Shown: one piece after another, positions 1 through 5,584 of the stretch
How positions within the stretch are numbered: position 1 is the stretch's first letter
How the letters are laid out: every line of letters starts with the position of its first letter
Assembly (NCBI GenBank): GCA_028291285.1
Contig: JAQGIJ010000040.1
Span: 1 to 5,584, forward strand
Origin: Phenylobacterium sp.
Lineage (GTDB): Bacteria; Pseudomonadota; Alphaproteobacteria; Caulobacterales; Caulobacteraceae
DNA length: 5,584 nucleotides
Direction of reading: 5' to 3'
Notes under the pieces: model-generated
Told to the model about the DNA's origin: nothing
Databases searched by the model: none
What the model saw: only the letters and a program-made list of their open reading frames with translations
Translations under genes and position numbers: made by a program

Positions 1-1544
1 AGATCCAGGGTGCGGAAGGTCACCGGCCGCTCGCCGGCCGCGTCCATCACCCGCTCGTAGAGCGCGGTCTGGGCGTTGAAGCGCGGCATCTCCTCGGCGA
101 CCATGAACTGGAACTCGGTGCGGAACAGGCCGATGCCCTCGGCCCCGGTCTCCTCGAGGATGTCGAGGTCCACGTCCAGGCCGGCGTTCATCAGCAGCGT
201 GATCTTCGCCCCGTCGCGGGTGAAGGCGGGCGTGTCGCGCAGCTTGGCGAACTCCGCGCGGCGTTGCCGGCGGACGTCGATCCGCGCCTGGATCGCCTTC
301 ACCACGTCGGGGCGCGGACGCAGGTAGGCCTCTCCCGTCTCGGCGTCGACGATCACCATGTCGCCTTCCGAGACCCGGTCGCGCAGGCCGGGGATGCGGC
401 CGACGCAGGGGATGTCGAGGGCGCGCGCGACGATCGCCGCATGGCTGGCGGCCGAGCCCTCCTCCAGCAGCAGGCCGCGCAGCTTGGTGCGGTCATACTC
501 CAGGAGGTCCGCGGGACCCAGGTTGCGGGCGATCAGGATGGCGTTGTCCGGCAGCTCGCGCGCCACGTGGCCGTCGCCGGCGAGGTGGCGCAGCAGACGG
601 TCGTTGAGGTCCTCCAGGTCGTGCAGCCGCTCGCGCAGATAGGGGTCGCGGGCCTGGCCCAGCCGGGCGCGGTGCTCGGAGCGCACGCGTTCCACCGCCG
701 CCTCGGCGGTCAGCCCGTTGCGCACCGCGTCCTCCAGGCTGCGGTTCCAGCCCCGGTCGTGGGCGAACATGCGGTAGGTCTCGAGCACCTCGTAGGAGGC
801 GTCGACCAGGCCGTGCTGGCCCTCCAGCATCTGGTCGATCTGCGCCTGCAGGGCCGCGACCGCGGTGTTCAGCCGGGCTTCTTCGGCGACCACGTCCTCG
901 GCCAGCAACTGGGAGGGGGTGACCGGCGCCTCGTGCAGCACGACCACGCCGTAGGCCAGGCCGTCGGAGAACTTCGAGCCCTTCATGCGCTCGGGACGGC
1001 GGGGCGCGATCTCGACGCCCTTCAGCTCCTCCTGCGCCATCAGCTCGCCGCCGGCCATCATCTCGGCCAGGACCATGGCGACGATCTGCAGGTCCTCGAC
1101 CTCGTCGTCTGTGTAGACGCGCTCGGTGCGGTTCTGCACCACCAGCACCCCGATGGCGCGCCCGCCGCGCAGCAGGGGCACGCCCAGGAAGGCGTGGAAC
1201 GGGTCTTCGCCGGTCTCGGGCCGGTAGGAGAAGGCCGGGTGCCCGGGGGCGTCGGACAGGTTGAGCGGGCGGCCCAGCCGCATGATCTCGCCAACCAGGC
1301 CTTCGCCGGGCTTCATCCGGGTCAGGTGGACGGCGCCGGGATCGAGGCCCTCGGTGGCGAAGAGCTCCATGTCGCTGGCCGCGCGGCGCATGTACAGCGA
1401 GCAGACCTCGGCCACCATCGAGCGGGCGATGATGCGCACGACCATGTCCAGGCGCGCCTGGGCAGGCCCGCCGCTGGCGAGCGCCTCCCGGATCTGCCGG
1501 AGCAGACTTCGCTGTCCGCGGATCGCCACGCCCGGAATCGCCAT
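1..1544 (-). CDS. ptsP: Phosphoenolpyruvate-protein phosphotransferase PtsP (enzyme I-Ntr), N-terminal part
   Basis: EI-Ntr takes the phosphoryl group from phosphoenolpyruvate on a histidine and passes it to NPr, starting the cytoplasmic nitrogen-PTS regulatory relay. The visible 514 residues show the family order. A GAF sensor domain spans about residues 30-165 (it includes HAFLGVPLLRGGRAIGVLVV). The PEP-utiliser N-terminal, NPr-binding helical region is about 195-315. The phosphohistidine swivel domain is about 330-410, with active-site His368 in EEGSAASHAAIVARAL. The PEP-binding TIM barrel starts near 445 and contains GIGLFRTEFQFM (Arg475) and then TFRTLD, where the window ends. The remaining C-terminal part, including the usual catalytic Cys, lies beyond the edge. 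The ATG at 1544 is chosen because GAGG (1551-1554) sits 6 bases upstream and the GAF domain follows at the normal distance; the frame stays open further upstream. The GAF domain separates it from the sugar-PTS EI (PtsI). It is transcribed divergently from the MFS gene. Confidence 0.95.
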   Translation of the reverse strand, partial: MAIPGVAIRGQRSLLRQIREALASGGPAQARLDMVVRIIARSMVAEVCSLYMRRAASDMELFATEGLDPGAVHLTRMKPGEGLVGEIMRLGRPLNLSDAPGHPAFSYRPETGEDPFHAFLGVPLLRGGRAIGVLVVQNRTERVYTDDEVEDLQIVAMVLAEMMAGGELMAQEELKGVEIAPRRPERMKGSKFSDGLAYGVVVLHEAPVTPSQLLAEDVVAEEARLNTAVAALQAQIDQMLEGQHGLVDASYEVLETYRMFAHDRGWNRSLEDAVRNGLTAEAAVERVRSEHRARLGQARDPYLRERLHDLEDLNDRLLRHLAGDGHVARELPDNAILIARNLGPADLLEYDRTKLRGLLLEEGSAASHAAIVARALDIPCVGRIPGLRDRVSEGDMVIVDAETGEAYLRPRPDVVKAIQARIDVRRQRRAEFAKLRDTPAFTRDGAKITLLMNAGLDVDLDILEETGAEGIGLFRTEFQFMVAEEMPRFNAQTALYERVMDAAGERPVTFRTLD

Positions 1545-1550
1545 CGGACG

Positions 1551-1554
1551 CCTC
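1551..1554 (-). promoter_or_regulatory. Ribosome binding site of ptsP
   Basis: GAGG on the minus strand lies 6 bases before the ATG at 1544 and decides this start, since the reading frame remains open upstream. A second purine block, GGGAGG, lies a few bases further upstream at a less suitable distance. Confidence 0.6.
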
Positions 1555-1653
1555 GGCGCCTCCCTGTCCCTTGCCGGCTCACTACCAGCTTTATCGCGCC
1601 GGACGGAGACCGAAACGGGGCGTCTGCGTCGAAACGCGCAACTTGCCTGCGAG

Positions 1654-1679
1654 GGCGCGCAGGCTCGCGGCTGCGCGCC
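1654..1679. repeat. Perfect 9+9 base inverted repeat upstream of the MFS gene
   Basis: The arms GGCGCGCAG (1654-1662) and CTGCGCGCC (1671-1679) are exact reverse complements around an 8-base spacer. The repeat ends 21 bases before the MFS start codon. It could be an operator for a dimeric repressor or a stable hairpin in a leader transcript. There is no T tract after it, so it is not a typical intrinsic terminator. High GC makes chance palindromes commoner, but a perfect 18-base match in a 156-base promoter region is notable. Confidence 0.5.
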
Positions 1680-1700
1680 GGTTCGGCTAAGCGTGGCGCC

Positions 1701-3143
1701 ATGGCGGGAACGGGGGCGGATACGCGGGCGGACACGGCGGCGGGGGCGAAGGGCTGGGGCGATCTGCTGGGCGAAGGCCGCCTGCCGCAGTTCGCGCTGA
1801 TCTGCCTGGGGGTCTGGCTGAACGCCGCCGACAGCCTGGTCACCGCCACCATCATGCCCAGCGTCGGCGCCGAGCTCGGCGGCTACGCCTACTTCAGCTG
1901 GTCGGTGGCGGGCTTCCTGGTCGGCGCGATCCTGGCGGGCGCCAGCGCCGGGCGCCTCTCGGAGATCTTCGGACTGCGGACGGCCACGGCGCTCGCCGGC
2001 CTGCTCACCGCCGCCGGCTGCGTCATGAGCGCGGCGGCGCCCAACATCCTCGTCTTCCTCGCCGGACGGCTGATCCAGGGGCTGGGGACGGGCTGGGTCT
2101 CCGGCTTCTCGATGGTGGCCATCGCCCTGCTCTTCCCCGAGCGTCACCTGGCGCGGGTGTTCGCCGCCATCTCCGGGGTCTGGGGCGTCGCCACCCTGCT
2201 GGGGCCGCTGGTCGGCGGGGTCTATGCCCAGGCGCACGACTGGCGGGGCGTCTTCTGGCTGTTCGCCGGCCAGGCCGCGGCGTTCAGCGCGGCGGCGGTG
2301 TGGCTGCTGCGCGGGGCGAACGTGACCAAGGGCGGTCCCGGCGTGCCCTGGGCGCAGCTCAGCCTGCTGGGCGTCGGCGTCGCGGCCATCGCGGTGGCGG
2401 ACGTGACCCGCGGGGCGGGACTGTCGCTGGGCCTGGTGGCCGCGGGCTCGATCGTCATGGCGCTGGTGGTGCGGCTCGACGGCCGGGCGCGCGTGCGCCT
2501 GCTGCCGGCCCGCGCGCACGATCTGATGACCGTCTGCGGGGCGGGCTACGCCAGCATGTTCCTGATGACCGCCGCCTCGATGGGCTTCGCCATCTACGGG
2601 CCGCCGATCCTGCAGACGCTGCGCGGCTACTCCCCGCTCATGGCGGGCTATGTGGTCGCGGCGGAGTCGCTCGCCTGGACGGCCGCGGCCCTGCTGGTCG
2701 CCGACGCCTCGGAACGGTGGGACGCGATCTGGGTCAGGACCGGCGCGCTCTGCGTGATCGCCAGCGTCGTGGTGCTCGCCTGGGCCATGGCCGAGCGGCC
2801 GCTGGCCTGGGTGCTGGCGGGCGCAAGCCTGCTCGGCGCAGGCTTCGGCCTCTCCTGGAGCTTCATGGCCCGGCGGGTCATGGCTGCGCTCTCCGACGAG
2901 GACCGCGCGATCGGCTCCTCGGCCATCAACGCGGTGCGCCAGAGCGGCGCGGCGGCGGGCGCGGCGCTCTCCGGCGCCGCCGCCAACCTCACAGGCTTCT
3001 CACAAGGTCTTACGCAGGAGACGGCGCGCGCGGCCTCGCTCTGGGTGTTCGTCGCCGCCCTGCCGCTGGCGCTCGCCGGCGCCTGGGGCGCCTTCCGCCT
3101 CACCGGCCGTGCGGCCTATCCGGAGCGCTCGACCAGACCATAG
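1701..3143 (+). CDS. MFS transporter, DHA2-like (probable drug or metabolite efflux pump)
   Basis: This is a 480-residue inner-membrane protein, probably a proton-coupled antiporter. After a polar N-terminus of about 30 residues, hydrophobic segments repeat to the C-terminus. I count 13-14 likely helices, the first at about residues 31-52 and the last within about 25 residues of the end, which fits the 14-helix DHA2 group. Motif A is seen as GRLSEIFGLR (84-93, loop 2-3), motif B as GRLIQGLGTG (122-131, with Arg123), and the antiporter motif C as GVATLLGPLVGG (about 162-173, helix 5). The substrate cannot be told from the sequence. The frame is open far upstream into antisense ptsP, but ATG 1701 is the sensible start because the mature MFS fold begins just after it. 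No clear Shine-Dalgarno precedes it. The gene is divergent from ptsP and overlaps the convergent gene downstream by 28 bases. No adjacent regulator gene is seen in the window. Confidence 0.9.
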   Translation: MAGTGADTRADTAAGAKGWGDLLGEGRLPQFALICLGVWLNAADSLVTATIMPSVGAELGGYAYFSWSVAGFLVGAILAGASAGRLSEIFGLRTATALAGLLTAAGCVMSAAAPNILVFLAGRLIQGLGTGWVSGFSMVAIALLFPERHLARVFAAISGVWGVATLLGPLVGGVYAQAHDWRGVFWLFAGQAAAFSAAAVWLLRGANVTKGGPGVPWAQLSLLGVGVAAIAVADVTRGAGLSLGLVAAGSIVMALVVRLDGRARVRLLPARAHDLMTVCGAGYASMFLMTAASMGFAIYGPPILQTLRGYSPLMAGYVVAAESLAWTAAALLVADASERWDAIWVRTGALCVIASVVVLAWAMAERPLAWVLAGASLLGAGFGLSWSFMARRVMAALSDEDRAIGSSAINAVRQSGAAAGAALSGAAANLTGFSQGLTQETARAASLWVFVAALPLALAGAWGAFRLTGRAAYPERSTRP

Positions 3144-4186
3144 CCCACCGAGCCGTCATCCCAGGTGAAGCGGTCGATCGCCTGCTTCATCAGCCGCGGC
3201 GCCGAACGCTCGCAGCCGTAGAGGATCGGCGCGTGCGCGCCCCAGGCCTGCATCCGCCACCAGAAGGCGCGCAGGTCATGGCCCTGGATCCGCACCAGCC
3301 CCAGCTCGTCGCAGGCGAGCTCGAAGACGTGGTCGCGCACCTGCGGGTCGCGGTCGAGGTGCGGCAGGGAGATGATTCGCGCGGCATAGAGCTTGCCGTC
3401 CTGCGCCAGGAACCCTTCGCTGTGGTGGTAACCGCCGGCCTCGCGGGTGAACATGGTCACGCCGAAGCCGCAGCGGCCCTCGCGCGACCAGCCCTCCGCC
3501 CAGGTGTGGCCGGTCATGCCGGGCATCCGCCGCACCCCGCGGACGTGACCGCGCAGGCCCTCGCCGCGGAACGGATAGGTCTTGCCCTCGAAGGTGATCT
3601 CGCCCTCGCCCTCGATCAGCTGGTCGTAGCGGAAGGCGCGCGGCGAGAAGCCGCTGGTCAGCCGGTTGCCGAACCACCAGCTCACCTGGTCCTGCAGGGT
3701 CTGGCGGGATTCCGGCAGCAGGGCGCCGTTGATCCACACTGGCGCGGCCGGCCGGATCTCCGCTTCGAAGGAGACGCGCGCGGTGGGCGTCATGGCGTCG
3801 CCGACGGTTCCGGCCGCCTGCTCCGCCTCGGAGGTGATCCAGACCGGCGCGTCCTCCACGCGGAGCGTCCAGCGCCTGAAGGGTTCCGCGCAGTGCAGCT
3901 TCACATAGGCGCTGGAGGGCCGCGCCGGGTCGGTGAACTTGCCGGGCGAGCCGTGGTTGGCGCGGGCGATCCGGCCGTCCGGCAGGAAGACGGTGACGGA
4001 GCTGTCCATCTCGCCCGGCAAGGTGCGCGGGTGGATGTTGAGGCCGACGTTGGCGGCGCCGTCGTAGAGCCAGACGTTGAAGGTCTCCACGACCTCCGGC
4101 TCGCCGGGGATCGGCGCGGTCAGCGCCAGCTCGTCCTCGGGTTGGAGCTTCAGGTCGGCGGGATGGAAGGTCAGGGTCTCGCTCAT
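3116..4186 (-). CDS. Uncharacterised protein, tentatively of the CrtC/AttH lipocalin-like type
   Basis: This 356-residue protein is not confidently recognised. It has no signal peptide and no membrane helix, so it is probably cytosolic. It reads as beta-rich, with many aromatic residues and short alternating strands: ETFNVWLYDG (35-43), a central WWFGNRLTSGFSPRAFRYD segment (170-188), GMTGHTWAEGW (223-233), FGVTMFTREAGGYHHSEGFL (241-260) and a C-terminal DDGSVGYGLVE (343-353). The GHTWAEGW segment and the DGS(V)GYG ending recall proteins annotated DUF7064/DUF7065 and the hydroxyneurosporene-hydratase (CrtC) and AttH lipocalin-like families, which bind hydrophobic ligands; this link is from memory and weak. 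The ATG overlaps the sulfotransferase stop codon (ATGA, 4183-4186), and GAGG lies 10 bases upstream. It is the last gene of the operon and probably acts on or binds the same substrate. Its final 28 bases overlap the MFS gene on the other strand. Confidence 0.8.
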   Translation of the reverse strand: MSETLTFHPADLKLQPEDELALTAPIPGEPEVVETFNVWLYDGAANVGLNIHPRTLPGEMDSSVTVFLPDGRIARANHGSPGKFTDPARPSSAYVKLHCAEPFRRWTLRVEDAPVWITSEAEQAAGTVGDAMTPTARVSFEAEIRPAAPVWINGALLPESRQTLQDQVSWWFGNRLTSGFSPRAFRYDQLIEGEGEITFEGKTYPFRGEGLRGHVRGVRRMPGMTGHTWAEGWSREGRCGFGVTMFTREAGGYHHSEGFLAQDGKLYAARIISLPHLDRDPQVRDHVFELACDELGLVRIQGHDLRAFWWRMQAWGAHAPILYGCERSAPRLMKQAIDRFTWDDGSVGYGLVERSG

Positions 4187-5364
4187 TGTGCGCGCACCTC
4201 GATGCCATGGGTGTCGATGTAGTCGCCGAATTCCCGGCGAAGGGTCGCCGCGTCGAGGCCGAACTGCTCGGCGGTGTAGACGTGGCGTCCGTGCTTGTCC
4301 TGGCGGTTCTCGGCCATGAAGGCGCGCATGGCGCGCTCCGCTTCGGCCGTGAGGGTGAGCCCGAAGTGATCGTAGATCCGGCGCACGACGCTCAGCGGAT
4401 CGCGGATGAAATCCGAATACTGGGTGTCGAAGAACCGGTCCTTGCGCGGATCTCGCGCGCGGAAGGCCATCGCCCGATGGACGGCGGCGCCCCAGTTGCG
4501 GACTTGCTCGGCGCCCACCTCGCGCGGATCCACCGGGCCGGTGCGGGCGCGCAGGAAGGCGATCAGGCTGGCGTTGGACGGCAGGACGTCGGCCGGGTCG
4601 CGGTGGGTCACGACGATGCAGGCGTCGGGATAGGTCTCCAGCAGCACGTCCAGCCAGTAGAGGTGCGGCGGCGCCTTCAGGACCCAGCGCTCGCCTGGCG
4701 CGAAGGCCTGCAGGTGCTGCAGGACCTGGCGGTGGAGCTCGTAGGCCGGCCGCATGTCGGCGTCATCGATCAGCCAGTCGGAGTAGGCCGGCAGCCGCGT
4801 CGCGGCGGCGAAGTTCGGCGAGCGGAAGGCCAGGGTCTGGATGGCGTTGCACTCTTCCGGCAGCTCCGCCCCGATCTGGTGCATGGCGCGGAACTCCGGC
4901 TCCAGCCGCTCGATGGCCGCCGCCGCAAGGGCGATCCGCGGGTCGCTCCGGAAGGTCTCGCGGCGCGGCGGCGGAGAGGGATTGTCCAGCTCCCACTTCA
5001 GCGGACTGCGGGCGGCGGGATCCTGCGCCAGCAGCGAGTGCAGGATGGTGGTCCCGCTGCGCGGCAGGCCGGTCAGCACCAGCGGCCGGCGGATCTCCTG
5101 GCGGGCGATCTCGGGATAGGCCGCGCGGTCGGCGGCGAGCTTCAGCCGCGTGCTCAGCAGCCGCTTCAGGTTGGCCGTGAACCCCTCGAGCGCCGGGCCG
5201 GCGAGCCCCCCGGCGCCCGCCTCGGCGCAGAGCCGCCCCAGCGGCGCCTCGAACGGGGTGTCACCGAAGTCGCTGAGGCCGGTCTCGGATCGCGCCTCGT
5301 CCATCAGCCCCTGCGGCTCGAACCTTTCGGCGGCGCCGGGCCGGGTCGTCGCGGTGGAGCTCAT
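4183..5364 (-). CDS. PAPS-dependent sulfotransferase (Sulfotransfer_3-type family)
   Basis: This 393-residue cytosolic enzyme is expected to transfer a sulfuryl group from 3'-phosphoadenylyl sulfate to a hydroxyl or amine of a small molecule or lipid. The 5'-phosphosulfate loop is PLVLTGLPRSGTTILHSLL (94-112, core GLPRSGTT at 99-106). The 3'-phosphate site is in IVVTHRDPADVLPSNASL (250-267), with Arg255 and Ser263. Between them WVLKAPPHLYWLDVLLETYPDA (227-248) is the usual substrate-side helix region, and His234 is a candidate catalytic or substrate residue. The C-terminal RFFDTQYSDFIRDP (310-323) and the HGRHVYTAEQFGL stretch (358-370) also match the bacterial family with full-length proteins of about 380-400 residues, so the gene looks intact. 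The ATG at 5364 has GGGAG 9 bases upstream and follows the SDR stop by 16 bases. The acceptor substrate is unknown. The stop codon overlaps the next start as ATGA, implying translational coupling. Confidence 0.92.
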   Translation of the reverse strand: MSSTATTRPGAAERFEPQGLMDEARSETGLSDFGDTPFEAPLGRLCAEAGAGGLAGPALEGFTANLKRLLSTRLKLAADRAAYPEIARQEIRRPLVLTGLPRSGTTILHSLLAQDPAARSPLKWELDNPSPPPRRETFRSDPRIALAAAAIERLEPEFRAMHQIGAELPEECNAIQTLAFRSPNFAAATRLPAYSDWLIDDADMRPAYELHRQVLQHLQAFAPGERWVLKAPPHLYWLDVLLETYPDACIVVTHRDPADVLPSNASLIAFLRARTGPVDPREVGAEQVRNWGAAVHRAMAFRARDPRKDRFFDTQYSDFIRDPLSVVRRIYDHFGLTLTAEAERAMRAFMAENRQDKHGRHVYTAEQFGLDAATLRREFGDYIDTHGIEVRAQ

Positions 5365-5373
5365 CTCGCGCCG

Positions 5374-5378
5374 CTCCC
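5374..5378 (-). promoter_or_regulatory. Ribosome binding site of the sulfotransferase gene
   Basis: GGGAG on the minus strand lies 9 bases before the ATG at 5364, inside the 16-base gap after the upstream gene. It supports both this start and the operon arrangement. Confidence 0.6.
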
Positions 5379-5380
5379 GC

Positions 5381-5584
5381 TCAGGCCAGGGTCTTGGTCG
5401 GCGGCGAGGTGGCCGCGGCCTGGTCGAAGCCCTTCATCAGCGCGGCGTGGCGCTGCACGACCTCTTCGCGGCCGGCGCGGTGTGGGAAGATGTGGAGCCG
5501 GTTCTCGTCCAGGGCGTGCAGCACCTCGCGGCCCACGTCGAGCGGACCCAGCAGGTTCTCCTTGTACCACTCGGCGCTGGGCAT
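5381..5584 (-). CDS. Probable short-chain dehydrogenase/reductase (SDR), C-terminal fragment
   Basis: Only the last 67 codons are inside the window; the gene continues past the right edge, and the Met at the very edge is probably internal. The tail VGREVLHALDENRLHIFPH, followed by REEVVQRHAALMKGF, matches the usual C-terminal end of classical SDR oxidoreductases (a helix with a 'VL..I..N..YIFPH' strand, then a terminal helix). The Rossmann NAD(P)-binding motif and the YxxxK active site would lie outside, so the family call rests on this tail alone. It ends 16 bases before the sulfotransferase start on the same strand, so it is very likely the preceding gene of one operon. Such an enzyme would interconvert hydroxyl and keto groups, which fits a partner that sulfonates hydroxyls. 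Confidence 0.7.
   Translation of the reverse strand: MPSAEWYKENLLGPLDVGREVLHALDENRLHIFPHRAGREEVVQRHAALMKGFDQAAATSPPTKTLA

Larger units (their letters stand above)
1545..1700. promoter_or_regulatory. Divergent intergenic region between ptsP and the MFS transporter
   Basis: Promoters for both outward-facing genes are expected in these 156 bases. No strong sigma-70 consensus is visible. On the minus strand GATAAA (1590-1595) is a possible -10 element for ptsP, without a convincing -35 partner. On the plus strand GGCTAAGC (1686-1693) partly resembles the Caulobacter-type -10 element GCTANAWC. If used, transcription would begin almost at the MFS ATG (1701). The region also holds the inverted repeat at 1654-1679. 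The promoter elements are guesses by eye; the divergent arrangement itself is certain if both starts are right. Confidence 0.45.

Noticed and set aside
264..1700. The MFS reading frame remains open upstream for about 479 codons, giving an apparent 959-residue fusion protein
   Set aside because: The upstream part is antisense to ptsP, whose frame shows clear family motifs including the phosphohistidine site. Its translation is low-complexity, rich in A, G, H, Q, V and L, typical of a reverse-strand shadow in high-GC DNA.
1322..1855. A minus-strand open frame covering the intergenic region and the ptsP start
   Set aside because: It runs in a different frame from ptsP, across the divergent promoter region and the MFS 5' end. 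Its composition is Arg/Ser/Pro/Ala-rich with no domain.
3077..3095. GGCGCC-type short inverted repeat near the MFS 3' end, considered as a terminator
   Set aside because: It is inside the coding region, has a short stem and is not followed by a T tract.
4188..4197. Perfect 10-base palindrome GTGCGCGCAC at the sulfotransferase-unknown gene junction
   Set aside because: It lies within sulfotransferase codons (Val-Arg-Ala) and is a short GC-alternating string likely by chance in this composition.
3276..4208. A 310-codon minus-strand open frame overlapping the uncharacterised gene
   Set aside because: It is an out-of-frame shadow made almost entirely of Arg, Ala, Gly and Pro. The competing frame has a coupled start and balanced composition.
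2300..4222. A 640-codon open frame on the plus strand spanning the MFS 3' half and the region antisense to the 356-residue protein
   Set aside because: It is an alternate-frame shadow: Arg/Gly/Ala-rich, with no recognisable domain, and it overlaps two better-supported genes.

Overview
The window is very GC-rich, with codons strongly biased to G/C at the third position. It has the gene style of an alphaproteobacterium, most likely Caulobacterales such as Caulobacter or Phenylobacterium. That assignment is inferred from base composition and from the recognisable PtsP (EI-Ntr) family member; no rRNA or other taxonomic marker is present.

Layout. Positions 1-1544 (minus) hold the N-terminal 514 codons of ptsP, the GAF-domain enzyme I of the nitrogen phosphotransferase system; its C-terminus lies beyond the left edge. 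A 156-base divergent intergenic region (1545-1700) follows. It contains a perfect 9+9 base inverted repeat just upstream of the gene on its right. Positions 1701-3143 (plus) encode a 480-residue major facilitator transporter of the 14-helix drug:H+ antiporter style. Its 3' end overlaps, tail to tail, the last gene of a minus-strand operon occupying 3116-5584. In transcription order that operon is: the C-terminal end of a probable short-chain dehydrogenase/reductase (5381-5584, cut by the right edge), a PAPS-type sulfotransferase (4183-5364), and an uncharacterised 356-residue protein (3116-4186). The gaps are 16 bases and then a 4-base ATGA overlap, so the three genes are very probably co-transcribed and the last two translationally coupled.

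How the genes may work together. The minus-strand operon looks like a small tailoring cassette. An SDR could oxidise or reduce a hydroxyl or keto group, the sulfotransferase could transfer sulfate from PAPS to a hydroxyl, and the third protein, which I can place only tentatively near the CrtC/AttH lipocalin-like hydrophobic-ligand proteins, could bind or modify the same substrate. The substrate is not visible in the sequence. The MFS transporter is convergent to the cassette, so it could export a product, but its orientation gives no proof of a functional link. ptsP is a housekeeping regulatory gene and probably unrelated to the cassette. I saw no mobile element, CRISPR array, tRNA or rRNA. 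The most interesting items are the sulfotransferase plus unknown-protein cassette and the intergenic inverted repeat.
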